Below, one piece after another: positions 42,182 through 50,830 of a stretch of DNA of 64,000 nt. Within the stretch, counting starts at the first letter, position 1, and every line of letters begins with the position of its first letter. The DNA is taken from positions 4,775,001-4,839,000 of the forward strand of contig NZ_CP109017.1 of assembly GCF_036226765.1 (NCBI RefSeq), given 5' to 3'. Below the pieces are notes generated by a model. That model saw nothing but the letters and a program-made list of their open reading frames with translations. It did no database searches and had not been told where the DNA came from. Made by a program: the position numbers and the translations under genes. This stretch comes from Streptomyces sp. NBC_00670 (GTDB lineage: Bacteria; Actinomycetota; Actinomycetes; Streptomycetales; Streptomycetaceae).

Positions 42182-42200
42182 CCTCTGCCTCTGCTGAGCT

Positions 42201-43334
42201 CTAGAACTTGTTCTTCGGGGTGATGCCCAGCGTCATGCCGGCCAGGCCGCGCTGGCGGCCGCCGAGCTTGCCGGCGATGGCGCGGAGGGCGGTGCCGGCG
42301 GGGGAGCCGGGGTCGCTGAGGACCACCGGCTTGCCCTCGTCGCCGCCCTCGCGCAGGCGGACGTCGATCGGGATGGAGCCGAGGACGGGGACCGTGGCGC
42401 CGGTGGTGCGGGTGAGGCCGTCGGCGACCGTCTGGCCGCCGCCCGTGCCGAACACGTCGACCATCTCGCCGCAGTGCGGGCACGGCAGGCCCGACATGTT
42501 CTCGACCACGCCGACGATCTTCTGGTGGGTCTGTACGGCGATGGAACCGGCCCGCTCGGCCACCTCGGCCGCCGCCTGCTGGGGCGTCGTCACGACGAGG
42601 ATCTCGGCGTTCGGCACCAGCTGGGCCACGGAGATGGCGATGTCACCGGTGCCGGGCGGGAGGTCGAGCAGCAGGACGTCCAGGTCGCCCCAGTAGACGT
42701 CCGCCAGGAACTGCTGCAGGGCGCGGTGCAGCATCGGGCCGCGCCAGACGACGGGGGCGTTGCCCGGGGTGAACATGCCGATGGAGATGACCTTCACGCC
42801 GTTGGCGGACGGCGGCATGATCATGTTCTCGACCTGGGTGGGACGGCCGTCCGCACCCAGCATGCGCGGCACGCTGTGGCCGTAGATGTCGGCGTCGACG
42901 ACGCCCACCTTCAGCCCGTCGGCCGCCATGGCCGCCGCCAGGTTGACCGTGACGGAGGACTTGCCGACGCCGCCCTTGCCGGAGGCCACCGCGTAGACAC
43001 GGGTGAGCGAGCCGGGCTTGGCGAAGGGGACCTCGCGTTCGGCCTGGCCGCCGCGCAGGGCGGACGCCAGCTCCTTGCGCTGCTCGTCGCTCATCACGTC
43101 CAGCGTGACGTCGACCCGGGTGACGCCCTCCACGCGGGAGACCGCCTCGGTCACGCCCTGGGTGATCGTGTCGCGCATCGGACAGCCGGAGACCGTCAGG
43201 TACACGGTCACGGCGACCGCGCCGTCCGCGCCGATCTCCACCGATTTGACCATCCCCAGCTCGGTGATGGGTCGATGGATCTCGGGGTCGTTCACCGTCG
43301 CCAGTGCCTCGCGCACCGCGTCTTCCGTAGCCAT
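42201..43334 (-). CDS. mrp: Mrp/NBP35 family P-loop ATPase (Fe-S cluster carrier)
   Basis: 377 residues from ATG 43334. Residues 1-90 are a MIP18/DUF59 domain (ALATVNDPEIHRPITELGMV). The ATPase follows with deviant Walker A ASGKGGVGKSSV, switch DADIYGHSVPRML, Walker B LLLDLPPGTGD, and the CPHC pair in MSGLPCPHCGEMVDVFG that holds the bridging 4Fe-4S cluster. Loads Fe-S clusters onto apoproteins. Same position as Rv1229c relative to sigE-tatB, with the variable patch inserted between. Confidence 0.95.
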   Translation of the reverse strand: MATEDAVREALATVNDPEIHRPITELGMVKSVEIGADGAVAVTVYLTVSGCPMRDTITQGVTEAVSRVEGVTRVDVTLDVMSDEQRKELASALRGGQAEREVPFAKPGSLTRVYAVASGKGGVGKSSVTVNLAAAMAADGLKVGVVDADIYGHSVPRMLGADGRPTQVENMIMPPSANGVKVISIGMFTPGNAPVVWRGPMLHRALQQFLADVYWGDLDVLLLDLPPGTGDIAISVAQLVPNAEILVVTTPQQAAAEVAERAGSIAVQTHQKIVGVVENMSGLPCPHCGEMVDVFGTGGGQTVADGLTRTTGATVPVLGSIPIDVRLREGGDEGKPVVLSDPGSPAGTALRAIAGKLGGRQRGLAGMTLGITPKNKF

Positions 43335-43377
43335 GTCCACGATGGTACGGCGCCGTGCGGGGCCCTCGGGCGGTACG

Positions 43378-44016
43378 TCAGCGGTCTTCTGCGTCACGTC
43401 CGCGCCCGGGGCCGGGCGGGAGCCGGTCCGGCCTCGGCGGGAGGTCCCGGTGGCGGCCTGAGCGGCCCTCGGCGCGGCCCTCCGGGTGGCCGTCGCGGCG
43501 GTCCTCCAGTTCCTTGACGAGGTCCTGGAGTTCGGAGCGGATCCAGTCGCGGGTCGCCACCTCGCCGAGCCCGATGCGCAGCGCGGCGATCTCCCGCGTC
43601 AGGTACTCGGTGTCGGCGATGGAGCGCTCGTTCTGCTTGCGGTCCTGTTCGAGGTTGACCCGGTCGCGGTCGTCCTGCCGGTTCTGCGCCAGCAGGATCA
43701 GCGGGGCGGCGTACGAGGCCTGCAGGGACAGCGCCAGGGTCAGGAAGATGAACGGATACTCGTCGAACCGCAGGGCGGAGGGCGCGGCGACGTTCCACAC
43801 CACCCACAGGATGATGACGACCGTCATCCAGACGATGAACCGCCCGGTGCCGAGGAAACGTGCGATGCGTTCGGACAGGCGTCCGAACGCCTCCGGGTCC
43901 CATTCCGGCAGCAGCCGGCGGCGCGGCGGGCGCGGCTGGTCCAGCCGGGCGCGCGTGCGGGAGCTCGCGGTGGCGCCCGCGGGGGTGCGCTCGCGCGTCT
44001 CGCGGTCAGGAGTCAC
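43378..44016 (-). CDS. DUF1003 domain membrane protein
   Basis: 212 residues. The DUF1003 core (ERIARFLGTGRFIVWMTVVIILWVVWNV, then FDEYPFIFLTLALSLQASYAAPLILLAQNRQDDRDR) gives two membrane helices and the invariant QNRQ-x-x-RDR motif. The cytoplasmic C-terminus is a coiled coil then a Pro/Arg-rich tail. Its GTG start overlaps the 3' end of the MgtE-like gene by 11 bases, so the two are co-translated. DUF1003 proteins are repeatedly linked to magnesium transport genes. Confidence 0.92.
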   Translation of the reverse strand: MTPDRETRERTPAGATASSRTRARLDQPRPPRRRLLPEWDPEAFGRLSERIARFLGTGRFIVWMTVVIILWVVWNVAAPSALRFDEYPFIFLTLALSLQASYAAPLILLAQNRQDDRDRVNLEQDRKQNERSIADTEYLTREIAALRIGLGEVATRDWIRSELQDLVKELEDRRDGHPEGRAEGRSGRHRDLPPRPDRLPPGPGRGRDAEDR

Positions 44017-45286
44017 CGGGCGCCCCCTCCCCGAGGTGGAACTCCGTCTCGCGCCAGTCCTCGGGCAGCATGTGGTCCAGGACGTCGTCCACCGTCACCG
44101 CGCCGAGGAGCGAGCCGGACTCGTCGACGACGGGCGCGGCCACCATGTCGTACGTGGCGAAGAACCCGGCGACCACGGGCAGGGCGTCGTCCGGGGCCAG
44201 CGACTGCAGGTCGTCGTCGATGATCGAACTGACGAGCGTGTACGGGGGATCGCGCAGCAGCCGCTGGAAGTGGACGGTGCCGAGGTACTTGCCGGTCGGG
44301 GTGTCGTCCGGCGGCCTGCATACGTACACCTGTGCGGCGAGCGCGGGGGAGAGGTCCCGGTTGCGGACCCGGGCGAGCGCGTCGGCGACGGTGTCGTCGG
44401 GCCTGAGGATGATCGGTTCCGTCGTCATCAGACCGCCGGCCGTGTGCTCCTCGTACGACATCAGCCGGCGCATGTCGGCCGCGTCGCCGGGCGCCATCAG
44501 GCTCAGCAGCCGCTCCTTGTCGTTCTCGGGGAGCTCGGCGAGCAGGTCGGCGGCGTCGTCGGGATCCATCGCCTCCAGGACGTCGGCGGCGCGTTCCTCC
44601 TTGAGCTTGCCGAGGATCTCGATCTGGTCGTCCTCGGGCAGCTCCTCCAGGACGTCGGCGAGGCGGTCGTCGTCCAGGGCGGCGGCGACCTCGGCGCGGC
44701 GCTTGGCGGAGAGGTGGTGCAGGACGTTGGCGAGGTCGGCGGGGCGCAGCTGTTCGAAGGTGGCGAGCAGGTTCTCGGCGCCCTGGCCGTGCTCCTCCAG
44801 GGAGAACCCGGTGACGGCGGACCATTCGACGGTGAGGGTCTCGCCCCGGTTGCGGCGGAAGGCCCCGCTCCGGCCGCGCCTGCGGACGAAGACGCGGTCG
44901 ATCTCCCAGTCCCGGCGGGCGGGGAGCTGCTGCACCGACAGGTCGAGGACGGTGACGTCGTCGCCGCCCTCGACCAGCGTCACCCGGCGGTCGAGCAGCT
45001 CGCCGAAGACCAGCCGTTCGGTGGGGCGCTGTTCGAACCGGCGTACGTTGAGCACGCCGGTGGAGATGACCTGACCGGACTCGATGCTCGTCACACGGGT
45101 CATGGGCAGGAAGATACGGCGCCGGGTCGACAGCTCGACGACCAGCCCGAGCAGCCGCGGGGGGAGCCGGCCCACCCGGAACATGACGACGAGATCGCGG
45201 ACGCGGCCCACCTGGTCACCGGTCGGGTCGAAGACGGCGACGCCGGCCAGGTGCGAGACGAAGATCCGGGGGGCGCTTGCCGCCAT
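44006..45286 (-). CDS. MgtE N-domain + CBS protein with N-terminal PRC barrel (Rv1232c-like)
   Basis: 426 residues. Residues ~5-75 are a PRC-barrel-like segment (VSHLAGVAVFDPTGDQVGRVRDLVV), ~165-285 the MgtE intracellular N domain (ANVLHHLSAKRRAEVAAALDDDRLADVLEELPEDDQ), and ~290-415 two CBS domains (MTTEPIILRPDDTVADAL; AAPVVDESGSLLGAVTVDDVLDHML). The MgtE membrane channel is missing, so this is a Mg2+-sensing module rather than a transporter; the DUF1003 protein or CorA nearby may be its partner. ATG 45286 has AAGGAGG upstream. Confidence 0.9.
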   Translation of the reverse strand: MAASAPRIFVSHLAGVAVFDPTGDQVGRVRDLVVMFRVGRLPPRLLGLVVELSTRRRIFLPMTRVTSIESGQVISTGVLNVRRFEQRPTERLVFGELLDRRVTLVEGGDDVTVLDLSVQQLPARRDWEIDRVFVRRRGRSGAFRRNRGETLTVEWSAVTGFSLEEHGQGAENLLATFEQLRPADLANVLHHLSAKRRAEVAAALDDDRLADVLEELPEDDQIEILGKLKEERAADVLEAMDPDDAADLLAELPENDKERLLSLMAPGDAADMRRLMSYEEHTAGGLMTTEPIILRPDDTVADALARVRNRDLSPALAAQVYVCRPPDDTPTGKYLGTVHFQRLLRDPPYTLVSSIIDDDLQSLAPDDALPVVAGFFATYDMVAAPVVDESGSLLGAVTVDDVLDHMLPEDWRETEFHLGEGAPGDS

Positions 45287-45321
45287 CCGCGCGCCTCCTT
45301 CTCGTGCCGTGCGTCCTGTGC

Positions 45322-45357
45322 GTGCCCTGCGTGCCCTGCGTGCCCTGCGTGCCCTGC
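45322..45357. repeat. Four tandem 9-bp repeats (GTGCCCTGC)
   Basis: Perfect head-to-tail copies starting at 45322, 45331, 45340 and 45349, about 40 bases upstream of the MgtE-like start, within its probable leader. Copy-number variation here could alter the leader length. Confidence 0.85.
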
Positions 45358-45564
45358 GGGCCGTGCGCGCTGGGCGCACTGCGCCTTTCTGCGCCCTCTG
45401 TGCCTGTCCTGTTCCCGACTGCCCGCTGAGACCGGGTTCAGGCTAGCCGGTCCCGGTACGGAACGTCCTGGTGAGGGGTCCGGACGGACAGGCTCCGGTA
45501 GCGGCGCGGCACACCGGTACGCTGCGGTACGCCGATGGCGGATCACACGAGAGGCATCCCACCT

Positions 45565-46317
45565 GTGAGTGCAACTCCCCTGGGCCGTAACCGCAGAACC
45601 GCGCTCGCGGGTGCGCTGTGTGCCGGACTGGTGGTGACGGGGACGGGGCTCACGGGCTGTGGCGAGGACCCGGACGCGGGCACCAACGGGGTGGGCAAGC
45701 TGCCGGCCGAGCAGATCCACAAGCGGACGCTCGCGGCGGCGGAGGCGGCGGACACGGTGCGGCTGTCGGGCGCGGTGGTGAGCGGGAAGACGACGTACAA
45801 GCTCGACATAAAGCTGTCGGACGACGGTGCCTCGGGGGCGGTGACCGCCGAGGACGCGACGTTCCGGTTGCTGCGGGTCGGGGAGCAGCTCTATCTGAAG
45901 GCCAACGCGGCGTTCTGGGAGCAGGAGGACGGCGGGAGCAAGGGCGCGGCGGGGACGGTGGCGGAGAAGCTGGGCGGCAAGTACGTGAAGGTGCCGGACG
46001 AGGATCCGGCGTACAAGCGGTTCAGCGGGTTCACCGACAAGGACACGCTGTTGACGGGGTTGCTCGCGTTGCACGGGGGGTTGTCCACGGACGGGCGGCA
46101 CGAGGTGGACGGGGTGCGGACGGTGCGGGTCGCCGGGGGCGACGGGTCGGGGGGCGCACTGGACGTCTCCCTGGAGGGGAAGCCGTACCCCCTTCGGCTC
46201 TCCCGCGCCGGTAACGCGGGCGCGCTCACCCTCACCGACTGGAACAAACCCTTCACCCCCAAACCACCCCCCACCAACGAGACCGTCGACTACGGCACCG
46301 ACCTCCCCACGACGTGA
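45565..46317 (+). CDS. LolA/LppX-like lipoprotein
   Basis: 250 residues from GTG 45565 (ATG 45535 also in frame). Lipoprotein signal: basic GRNRRTA, hydrophobic LAGALCAGLVVTGTG, lipobox LTGC with the cysteine at about residue 32. The mature part has the single-domain beta-sheet layout of LppX/LprG-type lipid-binding lipoproteins (ADTVRLSGAVVSGKTTYKLDIKLS, then LYLKANAAFWEQ). Probably anchored outside the membrane and binding a hydrophobic ligand; the ligand is unknown. Confidence 0.85.
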   Translation: MSATPLGRNRRTALAGALCAGLVVTGTGLTGCGEDPDAGTNGVGKLPAEQIHKRTLAAAEAADTVRLSGAVVSGKTTYKLDIKLSDDGASGAVTAEDATFRLLRVGEQLYLKANAAFWEQEDGGSKGAAGTVAEKLGGKYVKVPDEDPAYKRFSGFTDKDTLLTGLLALHGGLSTDGRHEVDGVRTVRVAGGDGSGGALDVSLEGKPYPLRLSRAGNAGALTLTDWNKPFTPKPPPTNETVDYGTDLPTT

Positions 46318-46318
46318 A

Positions 46319-46407
46319 CGCCCCGAAGGGGCGGGGGTGTGTCTGTCGCGCGGCTCCGCCGCGGAGGGCGCCCCGTAAGGGGCGCGGGGAACTGCGCGAG
46401 CAACCAC
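46319..46407. repeat. Dispersed intergenic hairpin, copy 3, with terminators
   Basis: Immediately after the lipoprotein stop, cgcccc/ggggcg pair around GAA (46319-46333), then GCGCCCC at 46368-46374 pairs with GGGGCGC at 46379-46385, followed by the half-arm ggggcgcggggaactgcgcg shared with other copies. It lies between convergent genes. The rest of the spacer to 46609 shows nothing else I can support. Confidence 0.7.
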
Positions 46408-46609
46408 GACGCACCCGCACCCGCCGAACATCCCCCACCTCCCGGGCTCTTGGGCGCTCCGCCGACAACGCACCGCACCCCGGGGTAACCGTCACGGGAG
46501 CTTCGCGAACCGGCGCTCAGGGGGGACCCCCATCGCCCACCCGTGCCGCCCTTAGCGGCACGCATGCCCGCAGGCTGGGCGGGTGAGGTCGGCCGGGGGA
46601 GCCGGCTGC

Positions 46610-47155
46610 TCAGCGAGGGCGCCGGCGGCGCCACAGGAGCCGGGGGAGTGCCGCCGGCACCGGCCCCCGCGTCGTCACCGGCGCCTCCACCGGCACCGCC
46701 GCCAGCGACCCCGACGGCAACCCCCCGGGCGAGCCCGCCGGCTCCAGCCGCAGCACCCGGCACTCCCGCGCCCACCTCCCCGGCATCGCCTCCCCGTCCA
46801 CCGCGTTCAGCCGCTTCCCCTTGAGCTCGGCCACCGCGGCCTCCCACGCCGCGGATTCCGGCGCCAGCTCCACCACCCGCGCCGGCCAGCTCACGAGCCG
46901 CCCGCCCTTGTCCTTGCTGCGCACCGTCACCACCGCGTCGCCCCCGTCGACGAGTCCCGGCAGCGGCTGCTCCCCGGGCCCGTCGCCGACGACGCACGCC
47001 GCGCCCTCGTGCCAGACGTGCCACAGCGCACGCGTCGGACCGGGCGCCGCGTCGTCCCCGCCGTCCGCCGCGAGCACACCGCCGCGCACCCAGATCAGCC
47101 CGGACTTCTTCGTGGCCTCCTCTACGAGGGCCCGCGCGAGCAGCTCATTCGTCAT
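46610..47155 (-). CDS. Conserved hypothetical protein, possibly split beta-barrel
   Basis: 181 residues, MTNELLARALVEEATKKSGLIWVR at the N-terminus. Alternating strands such as RALWHVWHEGAACVVGDGPGEQPLPGLVDGGDAVVTVRSKDKGGRLVSWPARVVEL resemble the pyridoxamine-phosphate-oxidase/F420-binding split barrel, but no cofactor motif is certain. The C-terminus is Pro/Arg-rich. ATG 47155 is 22 bases past the corA stop on the same strand, so it may be expressed with corA. Confidence 0.7.
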   Translation of the reverse strand: MTNELLARALVEEATKKSGLIWVRGGVLAADGGDDAAPGPTRALWHVWHEGAACVVGDGPGEQPLPGLVDGGDAVVTVRSKDKGGRLVSWPARVVELAPESAAWEAAVAELKGKRLNAVDGEAMPGRWARECRVLRLEPAGSPGGLPSGSLAAVPVEAPVTTRGPVPAALPRLLWRRRRPR

Positions 47156-47177
47156 GCGCTCAGGGTATAGCGGCCGT

Positions 47178-48293
47178 TCACAGCCATCCGTTGCGCTTCA
47201 GCGTGCGGTGGATGGTCAGACACAGGGCGACCGTGACGCACATGACGACCGGGTAGCCGTACCGCCAGTGCAGTTCGGGCATGTGCTTGAAGTTCATGCC
47301 GTACACCCCGCAGACCATCGTCGGCACGGCGATGATCGCCGCCCAGGACGTGATCTTGCGCATGTCCTCGTTCTGCGCGACGGACGCCTGTGCGAGGTTG
47401 GCCTGGAGGATGGAGTTCAGCAGCTCGTCGAAGCCGACGACCTGCTCCTGCACCCGGGCCAGGTGGTCGGCGACGTCGCGGAAGTACTTCTGGATGTCCG
47501 GGTCGATCAGCCGCATCGGCCGCTCGCTGAGCAGCTGCATCGGCCGCAGCAGCGGCGAGACGGCCCGCTTGAACTCCAGCACCTCGCGCTTGAGCTGGTA
47601 GATCTGCCCGGCGTCGGTACCCCGCGGAGTGCCCTTGCGGCCCGGCGAGAACACCTCCGTCTCCACCTCGTCGATGTCGTCCTGCATGGCGTCCGCGACC
47701 GCGATGTAGCCGTCGACGACGTGGTCGGCGATCGCGTGCAGCACCGCCGAGGGGCCCTTGGCCAGCAGTTCCGGGTCGCGCTGCAGCCGGTTGCGCAGCG
47801 CCCGCAGCGAGCCCTGCCCGCCGTGCCGGACGGTGATGAAGAAGTCCCGGCCGGTGAAGCACATGACCTCGCCGGTCTCCACGACCTCGCTGGTGGCGGT
47901 GAGCCGGTCGTGCTCGACGTAGTGGATGGTCTTGAAGACGGTGAACAGCGTGTCGTCGTACCGCTCCAGCTTGGGCCGCTGGTGGGCGGTGACGGCGTCC
48001 TCCACGGCCAGCGGGTGCAGTCCGAACTCGCTCGCGAGCGCGGCGAATTCGGCGCCGGTCGGCTCGTGCAGGCCGATCCACGCGAAGCCGCCGTCCCGCC
48101 GCACGAGGCGCATCGCCTCCTGCGGGGTCAGCCGGCCCGGCGTCTCGACACGGGCGCCGTCGCGGTAGACGGCGCAGTCGACGACGGCGGACGGCGTGGC
48201 GGGGTCGCGGGTGGCGTCATAGGTGCCGTTGTCCTTGCGGCCGGCCGGGCGGGACGGGCGGACCACGGCACGCAGGTCACGGATCATCGACAT
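47178..48293 (-). CDS. corA: Magnesium and cobalt transport protein CorA
   Basis: 371 residues. A long cytoplasmic N-domain precedes two C-terminal membrane helices joined by the signature YGMNFKHMPEL (GMN). The helix before TM1 carries MRKITSWAAIIAVPTMVCGVYGMNF. Forms a pentameric Mg2+ channel gated by intracellular Mg2+. ATG 48293 with AAGGAG seven bases upstream. The MgtE-like/DUF1003 operon nearby suggests a metal-homeostasis neighbourhood, as in Rv1232c-Rv1239c. Confidence 0.95.
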   Translation of the reverse strand: MSMIRDLRAVVRPSRPAGRKDNGTYDATRDPATPSAVVDCAVYRDGARVETPGRLTPQEAMRLVRRDGGFAWIGLHEPTGAEFAALASEFGLHPLAVEDAVTAHQRPKLERYDDTLFTVFKTIHYVEHDRLTATSEVVETGEVMCFTGRDFFITVRHGGQGSLRALRNRLQRDPELLAKGPSAVLHAIADHVVDGYIAVADAMQDDIDEVETEVFSPGRKGTPRGTDAGQIYQLKREVLEFKRAVSPLLRPMQLLSERPMRLIDPDIQKYFRDVADHLARVQEQVVGFDELLNSILQANLAQASVAQNEDMRKITSWAAIIAVPTMVCGVYGMNFKHMPELHWRYGYPVVMCVTVALCLTIHRTLKRNGWL

Positions 48294-48848
48294 GGCAGGC
48301 TCCTTCGCGGGGCGGGCAACGAAAGGCCGCTACGAGGGGTGGAACTGCCCGGAATGAGGACGTTCTGACGTGAGGGGTTTCGGCACGTCCACAAAGCGGG
48401 GAGCACCGCGCCGTCGCGGTGGCGAGCTTCGCTGCTGATACAGGTCAGATGCGATCAGGCAGACCAGGCAGACCAGGCAGATCGGGCAGGTCCGACAGAT
48501 CAAGCAGGGCGAAACGCACGTGCTCTTCCGTGGTGCGCGCAGCGTCGAGGTGACAGCCGGCCGGGAGAATGTGGAGTGGCCGGGAGGACCGCGTCAGCGG
48601 CGGGAAGAGCGGGTGGTACTGCACGGTCGACTTCGGTCCATGCCAGCCCCACCTCCTCCGGCCGGTCCCCCGTGGGGGACGATCCATTTCCCTTGTTTAA
48701 GGGTGCCCCGTGTAGGGGAGTTTCATGGGCGTCGGGGCCTGAGCGCCACGCTTCTGCGTGCTGCCCCGAACGACCGGCTCAGCGTATCAGCCGACCGGCA
48801 CGTCAAGGCGCCGGTTTGCCCTGTACTGGCGAGTTCTATGCTCGCGGC
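48294..48848. other. Divergent intergenic region with tandem repeats
   Basis: A 555-bp spacer between corA and the SUFU-domain gene. At 48455-48485 there are imperfect 9-bp repeats (accaggcag). The stretch 48670-48735 has runs such as gtcccccgtgggggac (a perfect 16-bp hairpin-forming palindrome) and is A/T-richer at ttgtttaaggg. I looked for an M-box or other Mg2+ riboswitch next to corA and did not find one. No coding frame is supported. Confidence 0.5.
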
Positions 48849-49433
48849 ATGGCAGATGTTCTCCCTCTGGTCGAGGCCCGGCTGCACACCGCGCTGGGCG
48901 AACCGGACGCGCGCGCGGCGGTCACCTTCCTCGGCACGGACCGCGTCGAGGTGCTGCGTTTCACCGACGGGGACGTCGTCCGCTACGCCACGCTCGGCAT
49001 GTCCGCGCAGCCGATGAGCGACCCCACCGCGGCCCTCGCCGACCCGGTGCAGGGGCCGCGCGCGGAGCTGGTCCTCTCCGTCCGCGCCGGGCGCGCCGAC
49101 ACCGACAAGGTGCTCCGCCCGCTCGCCGTACTGGCCGCGTCCCCGCAGGTGGAGGGCGTGGTGGTGGCTCCGGGCGGCTCGCTCGACGTGGGCGAGCCGC
49201 TGTGGCCGGGCGCGCCCTTCACCTCCGTGCTGGTCGCGGAGCCGGGCGGTCTGGTCGAGGACCTGGAGCTGGACGCGCCGCTGGACCCCGTACGGTTCCT
49301 GCCGCTGCTGCCCATGACGCCGAACGAGGCCGCGTGGAAGCGCGTGCACGGCGCGGGCGCCCTCCAGGAACGCTGGCTGACGCACGGGACGGACCTGCGG
49401 GACCCCGCCCGCGGGTCCGTCCCGCTCACGTGA
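48849..49433 (+). CDS. Suppressor-of-fused (SUFU) domain protein
   Basis: 194 residues, ADVLPLVEARLHTALGEPDARAAVTFLGTDRVEVLRF with a compact alpha/beta SUFU-like fold; RAELVLSVRAG and PFTSVLVAEPGG match the bacterial SUFU family, whose members include immunity-like proteins. No signal peptide. It has no toxin-like neighbour, so an immunity role is not supported here. ATG 48849; no strong ribosome site is visible. Confidence 0.8.
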   Translation: MADVLPLVEARLHTALGEPDARAAVTFLGTDRVEVLRFTDGDVVRYATLGMSAQPMSDPTAALADPVQGPRAELVLSVRAGRADTDKVLRPLAVLAASPQVEGVVVAPGGSLDVGEPLWPGAPFTSVLVAEPGGLVEDLELDAPLDPVRFLPLLPMTPNEAAWKRVHGAGALQERWLTHGTDLRDPARGSVPLT

Positions 49434-49463
49434 CCGATCTCACCAACGGTCCGGCCGTACCGC

Positions 49464-50717
49464 TCAGTTGACGAAAACGGTGACCCCGTCCTCGGTGGCG
49501 TGCGCGGGCTCGAGTTCTTCTGCCTCGTGGGTGAGGGCCCGGCGCCGTACGACGACGACCAGCGCGCCCACCACGGCCGTGCCGGCGGCGACCACGAACG
49601 GGACGTGGACGTCGGTCCACTCCTCGATCTTCGGCGCGAAGTAGGGCGCGGCCGCCGCGGCGAACCAGCGCACGAAGTTGTACCCGGCGCTCGCCACCGG
49701 GCGCGGCGCGTCCGACACGCCCAGCGCCAGCTCGGTGTAGACGGTGTTGTTCACGCCGATGAAGGCACCGGACAGGATCGTGCACACGACGGCGGTGGTG
49801 TGGTCGCCGTAGCCGAGGACGAGGACGTCGGCCGCGAGCAGCACCAGCGAACCGCCGAGTACCTTCAGCGAGCCGAACCGCTTCTGCATGCGCGGCGCCA
49901 CGATCACCGAGAAGACGGCGAGCAGCACGCCCCAGGCGAAGAACACGGCACCGGACTTGTACGGCGTCATGTTCAGCACGAACGGGGTGAAGGCCAGCAC
50001 AGTGAAGAACGTGTAGTTGTAGAAGAACGCCGAGACGGCCGCCGACGCCAGGCCGCCGTGCCCGAGCGCCTTGAGCGGGTCGAGCAGTGAGGTCTTGCGG
50101 GCCGGCTTGGGCTGGTCCTTCAGGAACACCGTGATGCACAGGAAGCCGATGGCCATCAGGAACGCGGTGCCGAAGAAGGGGTAGCGCCAACTGGCGTCGC
50201 CGAGCAGCGCACCCAGCAGAGGGCCGCAGGCCATGCCGAGGCCCAGGGCGGACTCGTAGAGCAGGATCGCCGCCGCACTGCCGCCGGCCGCGGCGCCGAC
50301 GATGACGGCGAGCGCCGTCGAGACGAACAGGGCGTTGCCGAGCCCCCACCCGGCCCGGAACCCGACCAGCTCCCCGACCGAGCCCGAGGTGCCGGCGAGC
50401 GCCGCGAAGACGACCACGAACGCCAGTCCGACGAGCAGCGTCCGGCGCCCGCCGATCCGGCTGGAGACGAACCCGGTCACCAGCATCGCCACGGCGGTGA
50501 TCAGGAAGTAGGAGGTGAACAGGAGTGAGACCTGGCTCGCCGTGGCGTCCAGGCCCTTGGCGATGGACGGCAGGATCGGGTCGACGAGCCCGATGCCCAT
50601 GAAGGCGACGACGGAGGCGCCGGCCGTCGCCCAGACGGCCTTCGGCTGCCGCAGGAGACCACCGGCTCCCGCGTCGAACGGGTCCTCCTCGGCGGGAGTC
50701 CGGGTACTGCTGCGCAT
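49464..50717 (-). CDS. MFS transporter
   Basis: 417 residues, 12 predicted membrane helices. The motif-A-like loop between TM2 and TM3 is TGFVSSRIGGRRTLLVG, and QPKPARKTSLLDPLKALGHG is the central cytoplasmic loop. Composition and length fit drug:H+ antiporter-type exporters. ATG 50717 has AAGGAG eight bases upstream. An unusually A/T-rich promoter with a palindrome precedes it (50807-50819), consistent with MarR- or TetR-type control by a regulator encoded elsewhere. Confidence 0.92.
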   Translation of the reverse strand: MRSSTRTPAEEDPFDAGAGGLLRQPKAVWATAGASVVAFMGIGLVDPILPSIAKGLDATASQVSLLFTSYFLITAVAMLVTGFVSSRIGGRRTLLVGLAFVVVFAALAGTSGSVGELVGFRAGWGLGNALFVSTALAVIVGAAAGGSAAAILLYESALGLGMACGPLLGALLGDASWRYPFFGTAFLMAIGFLCITVFLKDQPKPARKTSLLDPLKALGHGGLASAAVSAFFYNYTFFTVLAFTPFVLNMTPYKSGAVFFAWGVLLAVFSVIVAPRMQKRFGSLKVLGGSLVLLAADVLVLGYGDHTTAVVCTILSGAFIGVNNTVYTELALGVSDAPRPVASAGYNFVRWFAAAAAPYFAPKIEEWTDVHVPFVVAAGTAVVGALVVVVRRRALTHEAEELEPAHATEDGVTVFVN

Positions 50718-50792
50718 GCGCTGCGCTCCTTCCCGACATGGAACGACGACCGGGGCGGGGACCCCGGAGAGGGCCGAACAGATGGTTGGCAA

Positions 50793-50830
50793 TTACACAA
50801 AATAACTTAGCTGCGCTAATTAATGCAATG
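50793..50830 (-). promoter_or_regulatory. A/T-rich promoter and operator of the MFS gene
   Basis: On the minus strand TTGCAT and TTATTT are separated by 17 bases, a good -35/-10 pair. Between them lies the palindrome TTAGC-TGC-GCTAA (50807-50819), 13 bp. The whole stretch is far below window-average GC. Repression by a small dimeric regulator is inferred. Confidence 0.6.

Noticed and set aside
37862..42190. Biosynthetic gene cluster
   Set aside because: Only hydrolases, a regulator and an NmrA-like protein; no core synthase, carrier protein or tailoring set.
45322..45357. CRISPR-like direct repeats
   Set aside because: Nine-base units without spacers and no cas genes: a simple tandem repeat.
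48294..48600. Mg2+ riboswitch (M-box) upstream of corA
   Set aside because: No match to the conserved M-box core or its paired elements; only short tandem repeats and a small hairpin were seen.
48445..48687. 80-residue minus-strand frame upstream of corA
   Set aside because: Its C-terminus is only the translation of the accaggcag tandem repeat, and there is no ribosome site.
48849..49433. SUFU protein as immunity gene of a toxin system
   Set aside because: No polymorphic toxin, secretion signal or nuclease partner gene is adjacent.
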